Source of the DNA: Amaranthus tricolor
Taxonomy: Eukaryota > Streptophyta > Magnoliopsida > Caryophyllales > Amaranthaceae
Direction of reading: 5' to 3'
Assembly (NCBI RefSeq): GCF_026212465.1
Contig: NC_080058.1
Location: 8,485,485 to 8,549,484, forward strand
Length of the DNA: 64,000 nucleotides
Shown: piece after piece, positions 37,217 through 49,394 of the stretch
Layout: each line of letters begins with the position of its first letter
Numbering within the stretch: the first letter of the stretch is position 1
Notes under the pieces: model-generated
Seen by the model: only the letters and a program-made list of their open reading frames with translations
Databases searched by the model: none
Told to the model about the DNA's origin: nothing
Translations under genes and position numbers: made by a program

Positions 37217-37946
37217 TGTTGGGCACAAAGGGTTGATAACAACTCCAACAACACCCACACCAAGATCAATTTAGGCAAAACAATCAACCAAACCAAGACT
37301 AAACCCTAACTTACTTCAATCACCAATAATAACCAACAATAAGCATCGAAAGACAAACAATAATGAACAATAGCCAATAACAACACGCAAGGATTTTTAC
37401 GTGGAAAACCCCTTCGGTGTAAAGGATGAAAACCACGGGACTAGTCAAGGGAGCCCACCCAAGTCACTCTTATTATAATAAAATGAGAGTACAAGCACCA
37501 ATTGCAATCCAACAAAGTGCACCACCCACCATCAACCATCAACTACAAGACAAATGCAATAAAAGAAGAAAAATAAAGAGAATTTCACCAAAAACATGAC
37601 AGCCACTATCCAGTCGCGATTTTCGGCACATCGGACCAGCAAACCCGATCACCACTGTTCAGATTGAAGCCTTATGTGTCCCCTACAACATACTCATAAA
37701 TGAGCCAAATCGGACCACGTTTGCCCCTCCATCGGATATGTTGATCCAAACTGTGCATGCTAAATTTTTAATGAACAACCCACTTTGTCTCTGTCTTTTT
37801 CTTTTTTGGTGCCTATTGCTGCCCCCTTTTGTAGCTGTTCCAACATCATTTTTTAAGCTCAAAGCTTCTCAGAGAAGCTAATCACATTATAATAAGTACA
37901 CCCATAAAAAATATTATAAATAACAAAATGGGCTGGGCACCCAACA
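37217..37946 (-). repeat. 5' LTR of the Copia fragment
   Basis: 730 bp with inverted ends TGTTGGGCAC / GGGCACCCAACA on the plus strand. It contains the motif GGATTTTTACGTGGAAAACC, common in plant Copia LTRs. No second copy was found in the window. Confidence 0.8.
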
Positions 37947-39954
37947 TCACAGCCATGCCTGCGGCTATCAAACATACACCAAATCACTAAAAGTGTACGT
38001 TTCTTCTTCTTCTTCTTTGGCTTTCTTTTCTTTTTCAATTTACAATTTTGGTGTTAATATGGTACTTTGATATGTGCTTCCTGTTTATTTATGTTAACTC
38101 AAAATAAGGTGTAGGGTTTAGGAATTTTATCTCCAATTTCTTTTTTACTCTCCTTTTTAAAAAAATTTCTCAATATCTCCTAGATTGTTGTTGTAGTTTC
38201 ATTGAGTTTCTGTTCTCTGATTTTCAGATTTCAGATTACCGGAGATAAATGTGTTTTTCGTTTGTTGGGTGCTTTTTCTGTCTTCACAAACAATTTTTAT
38301 GCGTTGATGGAAATTGATATTTATTGTTTTTCATTAAAGGAAGCTTTTATTAGGATTCTAGTTTGATGATTTCGAATTTGGCTTAAGGGAACTGGAGGTG
38401 ACGGAAAGTAGAAAATTGAAAATTGGATTTTTGAGCTTCCATATTGATGGCTACGATACAGTAAAAAATCAAGAATCTTTACTTGAAACTTTTAACTCAA
38501 AGAAAAGAAACAATTTAGTTCTTTTTTAGTTTCATACTTCCATTTCATTCAATTCAATTTAGACAAGCACAAAACTTTCACTCAAATTTTCACTCTTTCG
38601 GTTGAATCCAACCCTGCTCCATTCAGTCCTAATCTCCTGGAGGAGACCAAGTTCTAGTAGCTTGTGCCAAAACAGAAATTTTAAAATTAGGGTTTTGAGT
38701 TTTGACTATTATTATAATGTCCATTGTTCTAGTTTTTGTTTATGAGATATAGATAGCACATTCTTACACATAAATTAGACAGTCAGTACTATGTTTCCTC
38801 TTAGCTTTGTTGTCCCCAGTTTTAAGAAAGTTATTCCAATTAAGAACTTTAATTCATGCAAATTGATCAAAGGTTAAAATTATGCATTAAGTGGGTTGGC
38901 TTGACCATAGATGTAAAGAAAGAGAGAGATGTGGAGGAGGAGGAGGAGAAGGTTAGTGGTTGATCAAGCATGAGTGGACAAGAAAAACATAATTGTACAT
39001 GAGACGGGTTTTGAGTGTCTATATATAGACCAATGTATCATACTATATACCAAATTGATGAAAGCTTAAACTATTGAATTAAGTTTTCGGAACGTGGAAC
39101 GAAGAATAAATTCTAGTATTGGGTTTTCATGTTTAGAACAATGTATCATATTGTGTAGATGTTTGTGTGCTTCCTATGCCTTTTAAAATCAAACAAGGCT
39201 CTTTACGAGTATTATCGTAGTCTAACTAGTCGTGTTATATCTTATTAATATGGGTCATATCACAGTTTCCTATGCTTTTTTTACACCTTATGGCGTGAAA
39301 AAATATGTACATAATGGGGATAACTATAACCGTTAACAAAATTCTATTAACCTAATGCCATTTTGTAGCTATCACCTAGACGAGCTTTTGGAACTAGATG
39401 TACATGCTTTAACCCTTGTAAAAACATCGAAGTTGTTTTTAATTGACCCTTGATAGATTAAATCTTTTGTAACTTCTCATAAATAAGAATGATTAAGATC
39501 TCATACGTTAACACATAATAAATTTACAAGTCACATAAGCTAAATGACGGTTGGTTAGAGCCTTAGAGGTAAATTATTGTTGGACTTGTGTATGGATAAT
39601 ACAGGGCGTGTTTTATAACCGTGTGTGCTTTTTTTGAGGCTTATGGACTTTTTCGTTTCTTTTTTCTATTCTAGGCTCCATAGATAGGTTCAATCCATTC
39701 TGAAAATTAAAATTTTTTAGAATATTCAATCTAAATTTATTCGAAAGGTAATATGAGTCTGGACTGCTAATTAGATTTGGATCATGTTGCATATTTGATT
39801 TTGATTCGAATAACTTTCACCCCTATCTACAACTTAAAGTCAATGTATTATTTTAATATTTGCTTTCGAGTTGCTACCTTTTTATATATTTTTGCCTATT
39901 ACCTCTGTTTATGTGTCAACTCCACATTCATGTTGGGTGCAGTTTTTTCTTTCA
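37947..39954. other. Probable 5' region of the broken THO7 gene
   Basis: It contains a pyrimidine-rich CTTCTTCTTCTTCTTTGG leader at about 38004 and GGTTTAGGAATTTTATC-type leader sequence. It ends with a splice-acceptor-like TTGGGTGCAG (39942) just before the THO7 start, so a 5' UTR intron is likely. No other gene seen. Confidence 0.45.
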
Positions 39955-41219
39955 ATGCTCAAAGGAAGATGGTTTGCTGGCAAAGGAGAGGCAATGGCTG
40001 CTCACTATGCTTTTGGTCCTCATAAAGAAAGACGATGTCATTATAAAGCACAGACTTCTCATACGCACGACCACCACAAGAGGGGAACCTCCATTGAAGA
40101 AGCTACAAAAGAAATTTATAGCTTTTGTTACTGAGGTTGAGAAGAATGGAGATAATTACAATGATTGCGAGAGAATTGCAAAAGCATTTCTTCATGAACT
40201 TACTACTTTTGAGATTCCATTGTTGAAAAGCAAAGCATTTGTCGATGCAAACTTAAGGGAGAAGGAGCACTTTAATGAGTTGAAAGATGAGATAAATAGC
40301 CAGATTCTTCAGGTACAATTAGAAATTGAAGATTTAAAGAAGGAACTTTAAGCCTGCAAGATTGAGAGAAAACACAAGAAACAGTGTGAGACGATACGAA
40401 AATTAATTATCATCTACCCCCTTCGGTCAGAAACAGAGAAGACAATTGCAAAACTTGAGAGCCAGATTGCAGTACTGGAAACAGAAGATATAGCTAGCTT
40501 AAGACTGCTAGATCTTCGAAGAAAACAGTATGCTCTTCTTTTACACGTGGTACGTTTTTACTAATGATGCATATTGTTTGCTAATTGCTTTGTTGCAACT
40601 AGGGGTAGGGTTGTTAAATGGGCCGAACAAAAGTCGGGCCGAGCTTAAGTAATTATGAGGCCGGGTTGGATAAGGGCCCTTAAAACATAATATGGGTTTC
40701 AAAGCCCAACCCCGCCCGATCAGACCCATTTTTAATACAAATAATTTATCATTTATAATAATTAAATTGAAAAAAATATTAATAATTCCCATTGACATTG
40801 TTATTTGTAATATTTAAATTATCATTAATTATGCTATTTACAAGGCCATTTTTGGACCCTTATTGAGCCCTTTTATAGCCCACTTTATTTTAATTATAGC
40901 CTGGCTCGGCCCAGCCAATTAAGTACCTCTAGTTGCAACCTACTCGATTGGAGACATTTGTCTACGTGCGTATGGTCCCGAAAAGGTTAGATATGCAGGG
41001 CCAAAACATACTGCCCAAACTTTGATCGATTAGGAAAGGCAATGCTTTTGAAAAAGACAAACATTTTTTTGACTAGTTATATATGTGTAGTTGGATGAGT
41101 TGCAGATAACAATAGAGGATAGACAGAGAAGCTTAGTTCAAGAGATGAAAAATCCAACTGAAGAGCATAAGGTTGGTCCGGATACGAGCGGGATTGCTGA
41201 AAGCATGAACATTGATTAG
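39955..41219 (+). pseudogene. THO7: THO complex subunit 7 (THO7)-like, broken
   Basis: Exon 39955-40549 encodes THO7 motifs in order: [68 protein letters not shown], then coiled coil. Intron 40550-41090 (GTACGT to GTGTAG) joins in phase to exon 41091-41219 (LDELQITIEDRQRSLVQEM, ending ESMNID). THO7 is a small coiled-coil subunit of the nuclear THO/TREX complex that couples transcription to mRNA export. Two lesions break it. One extra A in GAAAGAC at about 40031 shifts the frame between FGPHKE and DDVII. A TAA at 40349 stops the frame after DLKKEL, where homologues read on. Assembly error is possible for the frameshift but less so for both. Confidence 0.85.
40600..40931. mobile_element. hAT-type MITE in the THO7 intron
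   Basis: 332 bp. The ends TAGGGGTA and TACCTCTA are inverted with one mismatch. It is flanked by a perfect 8-bp duplication GTTGCAAC (40592-40599 and 40932-40939). The interior has GGCCGAGC and GCCCGATC-type blocks often seen in plant hAT MITEs and no ORF. Confidence 0.93.
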
Positions 41220-41260
41220 CAATTTTTTGTGTTGTTTTGAATCATAGGCTTTGTTAGTAT

Positions 41261-43115
41261 TAACTTTAAAACCTCTTTATCCGAGCCCATCAAATTGCGC
41301 CAACTTTAAACCAAAATTTCTAAATTTCTAAAAAAATTTTAGGGAAACTTTTAAAAAATTTTAAGCCTCTTTATCCGAGCCCATAAAAGTTTTTTAAAAA
41401 TTACTTCTTGTATGAGACCGTTTCACGTGAGACAGGTTCATATAAGAAGGCTATTAGTCAAAAAATATAAAAAGAAAAAAAATAAAAATTAAATTTACAT
41501 TTATATAGAAAATAATTTTTTTTAATGTAGTTTAGACTAACCCATTTAAAGTCGTATCATGGTATTATTAGTGAATACTTCGTCCGTTCCAATTTACTTG
41601 TGACATTTGCTTTTTCACACAGTCCAATGCACTAATTCAAGTCTTAATATCTCTGATTATGTATGATAAAAATTATAAAAATTTAATATTAATAATCTTT
41701 ACAATGAGACGAATCAAACAAGATCTCACTAGACTATATTTTAATTTATAGATTAAAAACTAATGGAGCGATTAAAGTCATTTTTGACAATAAATATCAA
41801 CTCTCTCTCGGCTCTTGCTCGTAGGAGTATCTGTTTTTTGTTTTCTGGTTTTTTTGTTCTTTCTCTGTGGACATGGTCATGGTGTCTACTCACATTTCTA
41901 CTTTCCTTCTAAGTATGCAGTACCGCCATCTCCATTCCTTCCATCAAACTATAGACATGGCGCCTAGATATCAAAACTGAACTCCATACCAGTCTCTAGG
42001 AAACACGATACTCCAACAATGAAGTTTACTACCAAATCTGGGTTTGATCTTATTTCTCTCTTTCCAATTGCTTTTCTCCTCCCTTCCAGATTTCCAAGTA
42101 ATCTTAGATTTCATTTTTGTCATCGAAAAATCTCCACTTACGCTTCAGATGTTCATTTTGCTGATTCTAAATTATTCCTTGATTATGTTCGACAACAATC
42201 CAAATTAGGGTTTAACAAAATTGATCATCCCCTTTCCCTCTTTCATTATATGAAATCCATTCGTCCTCTTCCATCTATTGTTGATTTTTGTATGTTATTT
42301 ACTGCCATGTCTAGAATGAAACCCAATCCCCCTTTTTCCTCTATCATTACTCTCTTTAAGCAATTGCATTTCTCAGGTCTCCGTCCGAATGGTCATTCCC
42401 TTTCTATTATGGCTAATTGTTATTGCCGCTTAGGTCGTGTTGATTTAGGGTTTGCGGTTCTTTCCTACATGATTAAACTAGGTTATCGGCCTAGCATTGT
42501 TACCTTTACTACACTTATCAATGGCTTTATTCATATCCATCGATTAGGCAACACTATTCAATTATTGGATAAAATTGTAAAGCTTGGATATGAACCCAAT
42601 TTGGTTGTTTATGGGACCATGTTTAAAGGTTTATGTAGAACTGGAGACAATCTTGGTGCCCTTAAGCTCCTTAGAGACATGGAGTCTCATGCCCATTGTA
42701 CGCCTAACATTGTCATCTATAGCACCATTATTGATAGTCTTTCTAAAGACGGGTTAATAAATGAGGCCGTTAATCTTTTTTCTGAGATGCAAGTTAAGGG
42801 AATTCGACCTAATGTCGTTACCTATAATATTTTGATCCGAGGAATGTGCACTTTAGGGATGTGGAAAGAGGCGGAGGATATGCTTAGTGAGATGATGGCA
42901 AAAAACTTAATTCCTCAAGTTCCGACTTACAACATGTTAATCATATGTATTGTAAGGATGGTATGATTGATGAAGCAGAAGCTGTATTTAGATTAATGAC
43001 AGAAAAGGGTCAAGTCCCCAATTTAATCACTTACAATACGTTGATGGATGGATATTGTTTACGCGGTGACATGGACAAGGCAGAAGAGCTAAAGATTTTG
43101 ATGGGTAAAGAAGGT
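41261..43115. repeat. Segmental duplication, copy A
   Basis: Matches 49395-51231 almost continuously, from TAACTTTAAA through a Stowaway MITE, the PPR promoter and about two thirds of the PPR coding sequence. Similarity stops after GGGTAAAGAAGGT. The two copies are about 8.1 kb apart in direct orientation. Confidence 0.92.
41577..41770. mobile_element. Stowaway-type MITE, 3'-truncated
   Basis: It starts TACTTCGTCCGTTCCAATTT and carries the family core GAGACGAATCAAACAAGATC. The right TIR is missing. It is present at the same place in both copies of the duplication, so it was there before the duplication. Confidence 0.75.
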
Positions 43116-43850
43116 TGTAAACCTGATGTTATTTCCTTCAAGATTTTATTGAATGGATATTTTAGGTCTAAAAATAGTGATAAAGGTCCTATCCTTATGA
43201 ATGAGATGGTTCTTCAAGGAATAACCCCTGATATTATCACATACAACTCAATCATTAATGGTTTGTGCAAGGACAACCAGCTTGAAAGTGCACTAAAGTG
43301 TTTAAAGGAAATGGAATGTCATGGAGTCAAAACGGATGTGGTTACGTATGTTTCATTGTTGGATGGTCTATGTAAAAATAGACGGATGGATAAAGCAATG
43401 GATTTGTTAAAGAACATGAAGAAGAACGGAGTTCACCCAAATATGATCATCTATAATATCTTAATTTGTGGGTTGTGCGATGTTGGCAAACATGAAGAAG
43501 CTGTAAATGTCTTCTCATTTGTTGAAGCTAAGGGGTTACGACCAGATGTGCGTCTATATAATGTTATGATCAAGGGTTTGTGTAAGAACGGGTTGTTAAA
43601 TGATGCTAATGAACTATTTGAGAAAATGGATGGCATTAGATGTTCCCCGGATGAATTCACTTTCAATATAATTATTCAAGCATTTCTTGAGATTAAGGAT
43701 GTTAAAAGGGCTGTGAAGCTTGTCTGCCTTATGCGAGATAAAGGGTTCGCCGCTTTCAACGAAACTATCTCGTCATTTGTGGACTTACTCAATGATCCAA
43801 ATATTGGTGATGCGGACAAGGAGTTGCTTAAAAGCTACTTTGACATCTAA
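42019..43850 (+). pseudogene. P-class pentatricopeptide repeat protein, copy A, frameshifted
   Basis: A long array of 35-residue PPR motifs (for example VVTYNILIRGMC, LITYNTLMDGYC, IITYNSIINGLC, VRLYNVMIKGLC), about 14 in all, preceded by a Phe/Ser/Arg-rich N-terminus that looks like an organelle transit peptide. Such proteins bind organellar RNA in sequence-specific fashion, and the array resembles the restorer-of-fertility-like (RFL) type. Frame 1 (42019-42966) passes into frame 2 (42945-43850) at about 42942, where copy A reads ATCATATG and copy B reads ATCGATATG. A 1-bp deletion therefore breaks an otherwise full-length gene of about 610 codons. Either a young pseudogene or an assembly error. 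Confidence 0.88.
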
Positions 43851-45780
43851 GGGTTTGTTTGGCAAAGTATGAGTAGTGTTTGCAGTAAAGAGTCACTAGA
43901 CATGATGATGAACATGTAATTAATGTTAAATGAAAACGTAATTGAAATTGAACGAACTGTTCGCTCCTATATATAGGTTTAATATAATATTATAATAAGT
44001 AATGCTAAAGCGGAAGTCTACAAATTAAAAAAAAAAACAGTATTTTCAAAAAAACAAACAAAACTTAAAAATATAATTTTACATATTACATGTTGCTTTA
44101 ATATATAATTATCGTTATTACATACACATTATATAAATTACATACAAACTATATCTTAATATCACATAGACAATACAATAGCTTCTTAATAAACTCATGT
44201 AAAGTCACTTGCAACATCTGCTCTTATTATAAGGGAACAGATGATTAGAATCGGTCAACTAATAAGTCGATTATAAAAACCTGCTAGCATAATATAAGTA
44301 TAAAAATATGTGCATTTCTATAAGTAATATGCAAAATGATTTATGCAATATAGAGGATTTATCATTTTTTTAATTAATTATATATATATAACTTCTGATC
44401 CTTTTGCTTGAGTACCAGGGCGTGATTTACTAACACTTCTGCTTAAGTGTTAGGGCATGAAATCCGATTACTTTTTTAATGAATGCAACACATATGATCT
44501 TTGTTTGATATATGTAAGGGTCTGTTAGGATAAGGTAAACCAAAACCCCTAACTTAGTGGGAGTCATCACTCTTCCAGTACAATGTTGCTCAAGCCACAG
44601 GTAAGGTTAAATAATATTATTGTGTTCGCCGTATTTTACGTGCGGGAAAACACGTCCCACATTTTTTACATACCAGTAGCATGGTTCGACATTACCTTAC
44701 TATCAAGCCTTTTTATTATCATGTTACTGTTTTCAGATAAATGCAACTGTACACTAACATATAATAGATATAAAATTTATAACAATTAAAATATAAATAA
44801 TCATTTATTATAAGACTAAACCAAAACTTAAATGGGTGTTTCGTATTTATTTATAGATTAACTTTCAATTAGCTTTATTAATTTCTTAATAATAAATTTC
44901 ATAAATGTCTATTTATTATAAATGATAAAATAAATAGTTCCATCCTAAACAAATACTAAAAAATATCTTTAAAATGACATATTGAGTTTATTATATATCC
45001 TAGCCCATTTATCCAAATTTTAAAAAATAAAATTTTATTTTATTTAATTAATTTCTTACTAGCTTACTTTTAGATTTAGTATTTATTTAATTTTTTTCCT
45101 TAATATTAAAATCCAAAAAAATATTTTAAAAATTAACATATTATTAAATGAGTTACTGTATATTTTTATTCACCAAAATAAAATAATTTTAATTATTTTT
45201 TTCACTTTTCTTTCTTTTCGCCTATTATAACAATTTAGATTATTAATTTATTTCTTTAAACTTTAAATATAAAAAAATTTCACAAAAATTGTTTGAATGA
45301 AAAATAAATTTGCAATAACAGTAAAATAAATTATTTTTTCAGAATTATATATTTTTAACCCAAATTATGAATTTTCTCATTTCATGCATTTTTTTTGAAA
45401 AAATTAATAATAATATTTATAATCAACTATAATTCACGAAATTATTACAAAAATTATATCTCATATAATTATGTACAGAAAAAGTTTTGTTTAAAAATAT
45501 TAATATTTACTATTTTAATTAATATTATTTTAGATTATGCAGTTTTAGAAAATTAAAATGAATAAATCATATAAATTAATTTACAATGAATTAAATCACC
45601 AAAATTTACATAAAATTTAATTTATATATTATAAACACATATAAAATTTATGGGCATAATTTCATGTAAATAAATATATGTAAGAATTTATACCTTAATA
45701 ATTTCACTATTGAGCGGCTTTCTTATTTGTAGAATTTCTAGCCACAAAATTTGCTTCCTCCCCTTGAATTTCTAAAATTA
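43851..45780. other. Intergenic, no gene recognised
   Basis: The 3' flank of PPR copy A, then very AT-rich sequence. 44395-44460 has two imperfect CTTNTGCTTGAGTNC / AGGGCATGA-like repeats. No supported gene. Confidence 0.55.
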
Positions 45781-45994
45781 GTACTTTCCGTTCTTTAAGT
45801 TCTTCCAGTTTACTATAACGGGTAGTTTCAAAAGTTCTTCCACTTTAGAATACTTTCTATTTTTAGAAAATTTTTATCCCACTTTTACCCCTTAAAACCC
45901 CCCTTTTCTTTTAATGTACCCGGATTCATTCGGATACATTTATTACTCCTTCTTGGGCTTTGCATTTTTCATTATCACGCCTACTGCCTTCATG

Positions 45995-46075
45995 AACGGT
46001 CATTTCTTCCACCTCCTCTTAAACGGTCATTTCTTCCTCCTCCTCTTAGACGGTCATTTCTCTCTCTTCATGAAC
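45995..46075. repeat. Three tandem ~27-bp repeats
   Basis: Three copies of a unit beginning ACGGTCATTTCTTCC, followed by a CTCCTCTTA-type tail, just upstream of the passenger ORF. Confidence 0.75.
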
Positions 46076-46262
46076 ACCATTTTCATGGCTTTTCCCCCTG
46101 TTTGTCCTTCATTTTTAGTACATTTTAACTGCATTAAAATGTAGATCGATTTATTCTCATCATTTTGAGGTTCGTTTTGTTTGTTTTGGCAAAGGTTCGA
46201 AATTTAAGCCCCATGTTCTTGAATCCGCCATTAACTTCCTTTTGAACCTTTAAGTATTTGCA

Positions 46263-46589
46263 ATGGAAAACAACGAGTTTAAGAGTGACTCCAAAATTCC
46301 TTCATATCTTTATGACGGTCTCTGCGATCATGGTGAGTTGTGTTCTTGTTCCCTCAATGGTCGTTCCCATTCCTACTCTAATGAAATTTTGAGGTGGTCA
46401 AAAAAAGATCTTGAGGCATCTCAAAAGGTACTTGAAGATGATGCCACTTCTGTGCATCATGAATCTCCACCGACTTCTCCTATTGTTGAAAAGGTACTTG
46501 AAGAAGATGACATCAATTTGGTTGTCCCTGACACTTCTGAAGATGTTATTGCGTCTAGGGCAAAATTGAACCCAAAAAAACGTGCTTAA
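46263..46589 (+). CDS. Hypothetical 108-residue ORF beside the mariner transposase
   Basis: A continuous frame from ATG to TAA, hydrophilic and acidic in its middle (KVLEDDATS and KVLEEDDINL form an internal repeat), with a Cys/His cluster LCDHGELCSC near residues 20-30 and a basic KLNPKKRA end that could be a nuclear signal. I do not recognise a family. It lies between the mariner terminus and the transposase, in opposite orientation to the transposase, so it could be a captured host fragment or a second element gene. Coding status is unproven. Confidence 0.35.
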   Translation: MENNEFKSDSKIPSYLYDGLCDHGELCSCSLNGRSHSYSNEILRWSKKDLEASQKVLEDDATSVHHESPPTSPIVEKVLEEDDINLVVPDTSEDVIASRAKLNPKKRA

Positions 46590-47275
46590 TGATTGTAAGG
46601 TTAATATGATTTTTCGCTTTTTTTTTTGTTAATTAAATTTGAAAAATTGGAGCTGTTTTTTTTAGTTGTTGTTTGATGCTGGATTATGATGATTTTGTAT
46701 TTATGTTTGAAGTTTGTTTTTTCGTTTGTTTTTTATGTGTTGTTGTTGATATTGTGTTCTTCTGGTTTATTTGGGGTTTTTTCGTTCTACTGTTGGTATT
46801 ATGTTGCTGGTTTTAGGGTTGATGTTTGTTGCTGGTTTTATGTGTACAAGCCCCTGTGATGTCAAATTGTTGAACCTCTAAATTCTGAAAAATTTACTTT
46901 GATTACTTGGTTGAGTAGCATTTAGTAAACCATAACCCGTCACTTGATTTTTTAGCATGTTCAGTTACTTCATTTGTTGATGATAAATTGTAATCTGAGA
47001 GGTTTCACAACCTCTATGAAGAATCAGCGGACTTTTTTTCTAAAATTATGTAAAATAATGAAGTGACTTGCTAATCATTAACATGGGTTGTGATTAACAA
47101 ATTGTTGCTCCTAAGTTTTTAAAGCTACAATTTTAATGATGATTTGAACAAAATAAACTGAGGGGCTTTGATGTTTGTCATCTTTGAGTTTCTTCAACTG
47201 CTTGATCATAAGCTTCTTGAATGATCTCTGTTGTTTGTGCAGCATCCTCAATTTCTGTAATGCTTGTGTTTGTTG

Positions 47276-48673
47276 CTAATCCCTGTTTGGGTTAAGAAAA
47301 GCTACAGCTTCTCTAACCAATTGTGTTGGGATTCTCACTTGAATCCTTAACCTGCCATTGTCTTCTTCAACCTTCTTTCCAAAGTGTGGTTGTATGTAGT
47401 CATTAGACCCCTTAACTTTTAAAATCTCACTTAAATGGTGTTGTAATGAGATCCACACATTACTTAAGGTTTTTGGATGTAACTCTCCGAATGCATCCTC
47501 AACTGCTATGATTATTTCTGTAATGTTTTTGGGCATCTTTTTATGCATAAGTGATTGTATGCTCCTAAAGAAACCCAAGTCTAGAATATTACAATCCGGA
47601 CTATTTGGAGGTTGTTGAGTAAGAATGAAAGTTAAACCCCCTTGCCTATTGTGTTGTTGCCATATTGGATCGTCGTTTGTGATATGAACCCTTGCATTAT
47701 CTTGTTGAATTAAAATAATGGAAGGTCCTTCACTTGGCCATTTTCCTAGTATAGCCGGAATCAATTGTTGTATGAGCATACTTCTATTAACTTCTTGAAT
47801 AACTAATTCGGTTGGTTTAATTTCTATTGAACCCCTTGGTCGATTCTTTGAATCTCTTTGTGCTGCCACCATATTGATAAAAGGAAAAATTCCTATTTTC
47901 CCATCAAACGTACATTGACCAAAACGATTCCATCTAGGCCTAGCAACGTCCCCTAAGAACATGGCCTTAGGTATGAACTTTGATGACTTCGCTGCCCTAC
48001 ATGGGACCTTTTCTTTGTGTGCTAAATAAACCCTTTGCGTTTTCTTGGTTAAATAAAACTACTTCTCGTCAATGTGAATATAATCGTACATTACTTTGTA
48101 AATCGGGTGTCTTTGAATGGTGTCTTCTTGGATAAGGCTCAAAATCCACTCCACCCTACTTATTTTGTTGGCATCGATTAAAGCTGGGTGTAGTGGATTT
48201 GAATGAGCCTTTATCTCGCCTCTTTTTATCAACCTCCACACCGTTGACGGTGCCAAATCTAAACATGTTGCAACATCTCTAATGCAAGTGCGTTCGCCAA
48301 TGGGTCTAGACTCAAGTAAGTTTGGTGGTACGACCACTCTTTTTCTTCCACAATTTTTGAAATTGGATTCCACAATATATGGTTTGTTTGCTTCCTTGGT
48401 TTGTATTGCTCGTTTTCATAAATCTCGGATGGTTCTATGTGTGTAGCCGTATGTTTGAGCTATGCGTTTGAATGTACCATTAGGAAGTGAGTCACTAATT
48501 TTTAGTGACAACATGTCTTGGAAAATAAGTTGCCTTAACTCATTCGTGAGTCTTGGCATATGCTGATTTTGTTGCTGTGGTCCTATTTCTTCCATATTCT
48601 GTGGCTCTTCTTCTAATTCAGAACTGGACTCTGGAACGTATGAATTCAATCGAAAGTACCAAGCCCACCTCAC
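47276..48673 (-). pseudogene. Mariner-like transposase, broken by two Trp-to-stop changes
   Basis: A single reading frame runs 48673 to 47276. It contains an N-terminal HTH (LTNELRQLIFQDML...GTFKRIAQTYGYT), a second HTH (DVATCLDLAPSTVWRLIKRG), then the catalytic region: first Asp in YIHIDEK, second Asp in IQQDNARVH, third in NSPDCNILDLGFF, as in the plant DD39D mariner-like family. The frame is closed twice, once at 48416 (TGA after TIRDL, family reads DLW) and once at 48059 (TAG after DEK, family reads DEKWF). No frameshift separates the parts. The 5' start is not fixed; no good in-frame ATG lies at the opening. Confidence 0.9.
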
Positions 48674-48680
48674 TTAGTTT

Positions 48681-49394
48681 GTAGATAATTTTTGTTTTTT
48701 ACATTTATATTATTTTTTTTAAATCATAAAATAGTATATAAACATAATTAGATTTTGTAAATATAGTTAATTTAGCTAGGTTTAATATTTAAAGTACAAT
48801 ATTATTATTATTTCGAGAGAGAGAAAAAAATTAAATTACTAAATATAATAAAAAAAACTTATAATTTAAACCTAATATTTTAATCTAAGAGAAATAAAAT
48901 ATATAAAAAAAATTCAAGAACTTAAGAACAATTGGAATAAACTTCCGAACGGGATTCGAAATAATAAAACGAAACGATGATTAGATTTGTCAAAATATTT
49001 AAGATTAAGAAAAAAGGAATGTTACAAAAATACTACACATGAAAATGATGAATAATTTAATGCAAAAAGACAAATAATAATGCAATAAATTAAGAACACT
49101 TACTAATGGAGAAGAATATAAATGTAAATTGCAATAAAAAATAAACATAACAATGAGTTTTTCAACAATGAAAGCTCTCAAAGAAGAAGAACAAAAAGAG
49201 AGAATCTGAAAATAAAACTAAAAACTGAAAACTAGAGCATTAGGGCATCTAAGACACTAAAAGCACAAAAAAAAGAAGTAAACTAATGTCTATTTATATT
49301 CTAAGTTTACCTGGGGAACCATCTCCCCAAAAATAACTGATTTCTTATATTCTAAGTTTACTTGCAAGTGCCATATACAATATTAATCCAAAAT
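48681..49394. other. Intergenic, no gene recognised
   Basis: AT-rich. Contains TTCTTATATTCTAAGTTTAC twice (about 49295 and 49342), a short direct repeat. No gene. Confidence 0.55.

Larger units (their letters stand above)
36604..37946 (-). mobile_element. Copia LTR retrotransposon fragment (5' LTR, PBS, gag)
   Basis: In minus orientation: an LTR of 730 bp (37946 down to 37217; TGTTGGGTGCCC to TGCCCAACA), a 2-bp gap, the PBS TGGTATCAGTGCGG (37214-37201), then gag. The rest of the element, including pol and the 3' LTR, is absent where the CACTA fragment begins. Confidence 0.85.
45781..48680 (-). mobile_element. Mariner-like element (MLE), degenerate, right limit uncertain
   Basis: A mariner-type terminus begins at about 45781 (TACTTTCCGTTCTTTAAGTT, then CTTCCAGTTTACT, with a nearby subterminal repeat AAAAGTTCTTCCACTTTAGA). 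A mariner transposase frame lies on the minus strand at 47276-48673. I could not find the opposite terminus before the segmental duplication starts at 49395, so the element may be truncated there. Confidence 0.65.

Noticed and set aside
42019..43850. Two separate PPR genes (42019-42966 and 42945-43850)
   Set aside because: The frames join exactly where copy B has one extra G, so this is one gene with a frameshift.
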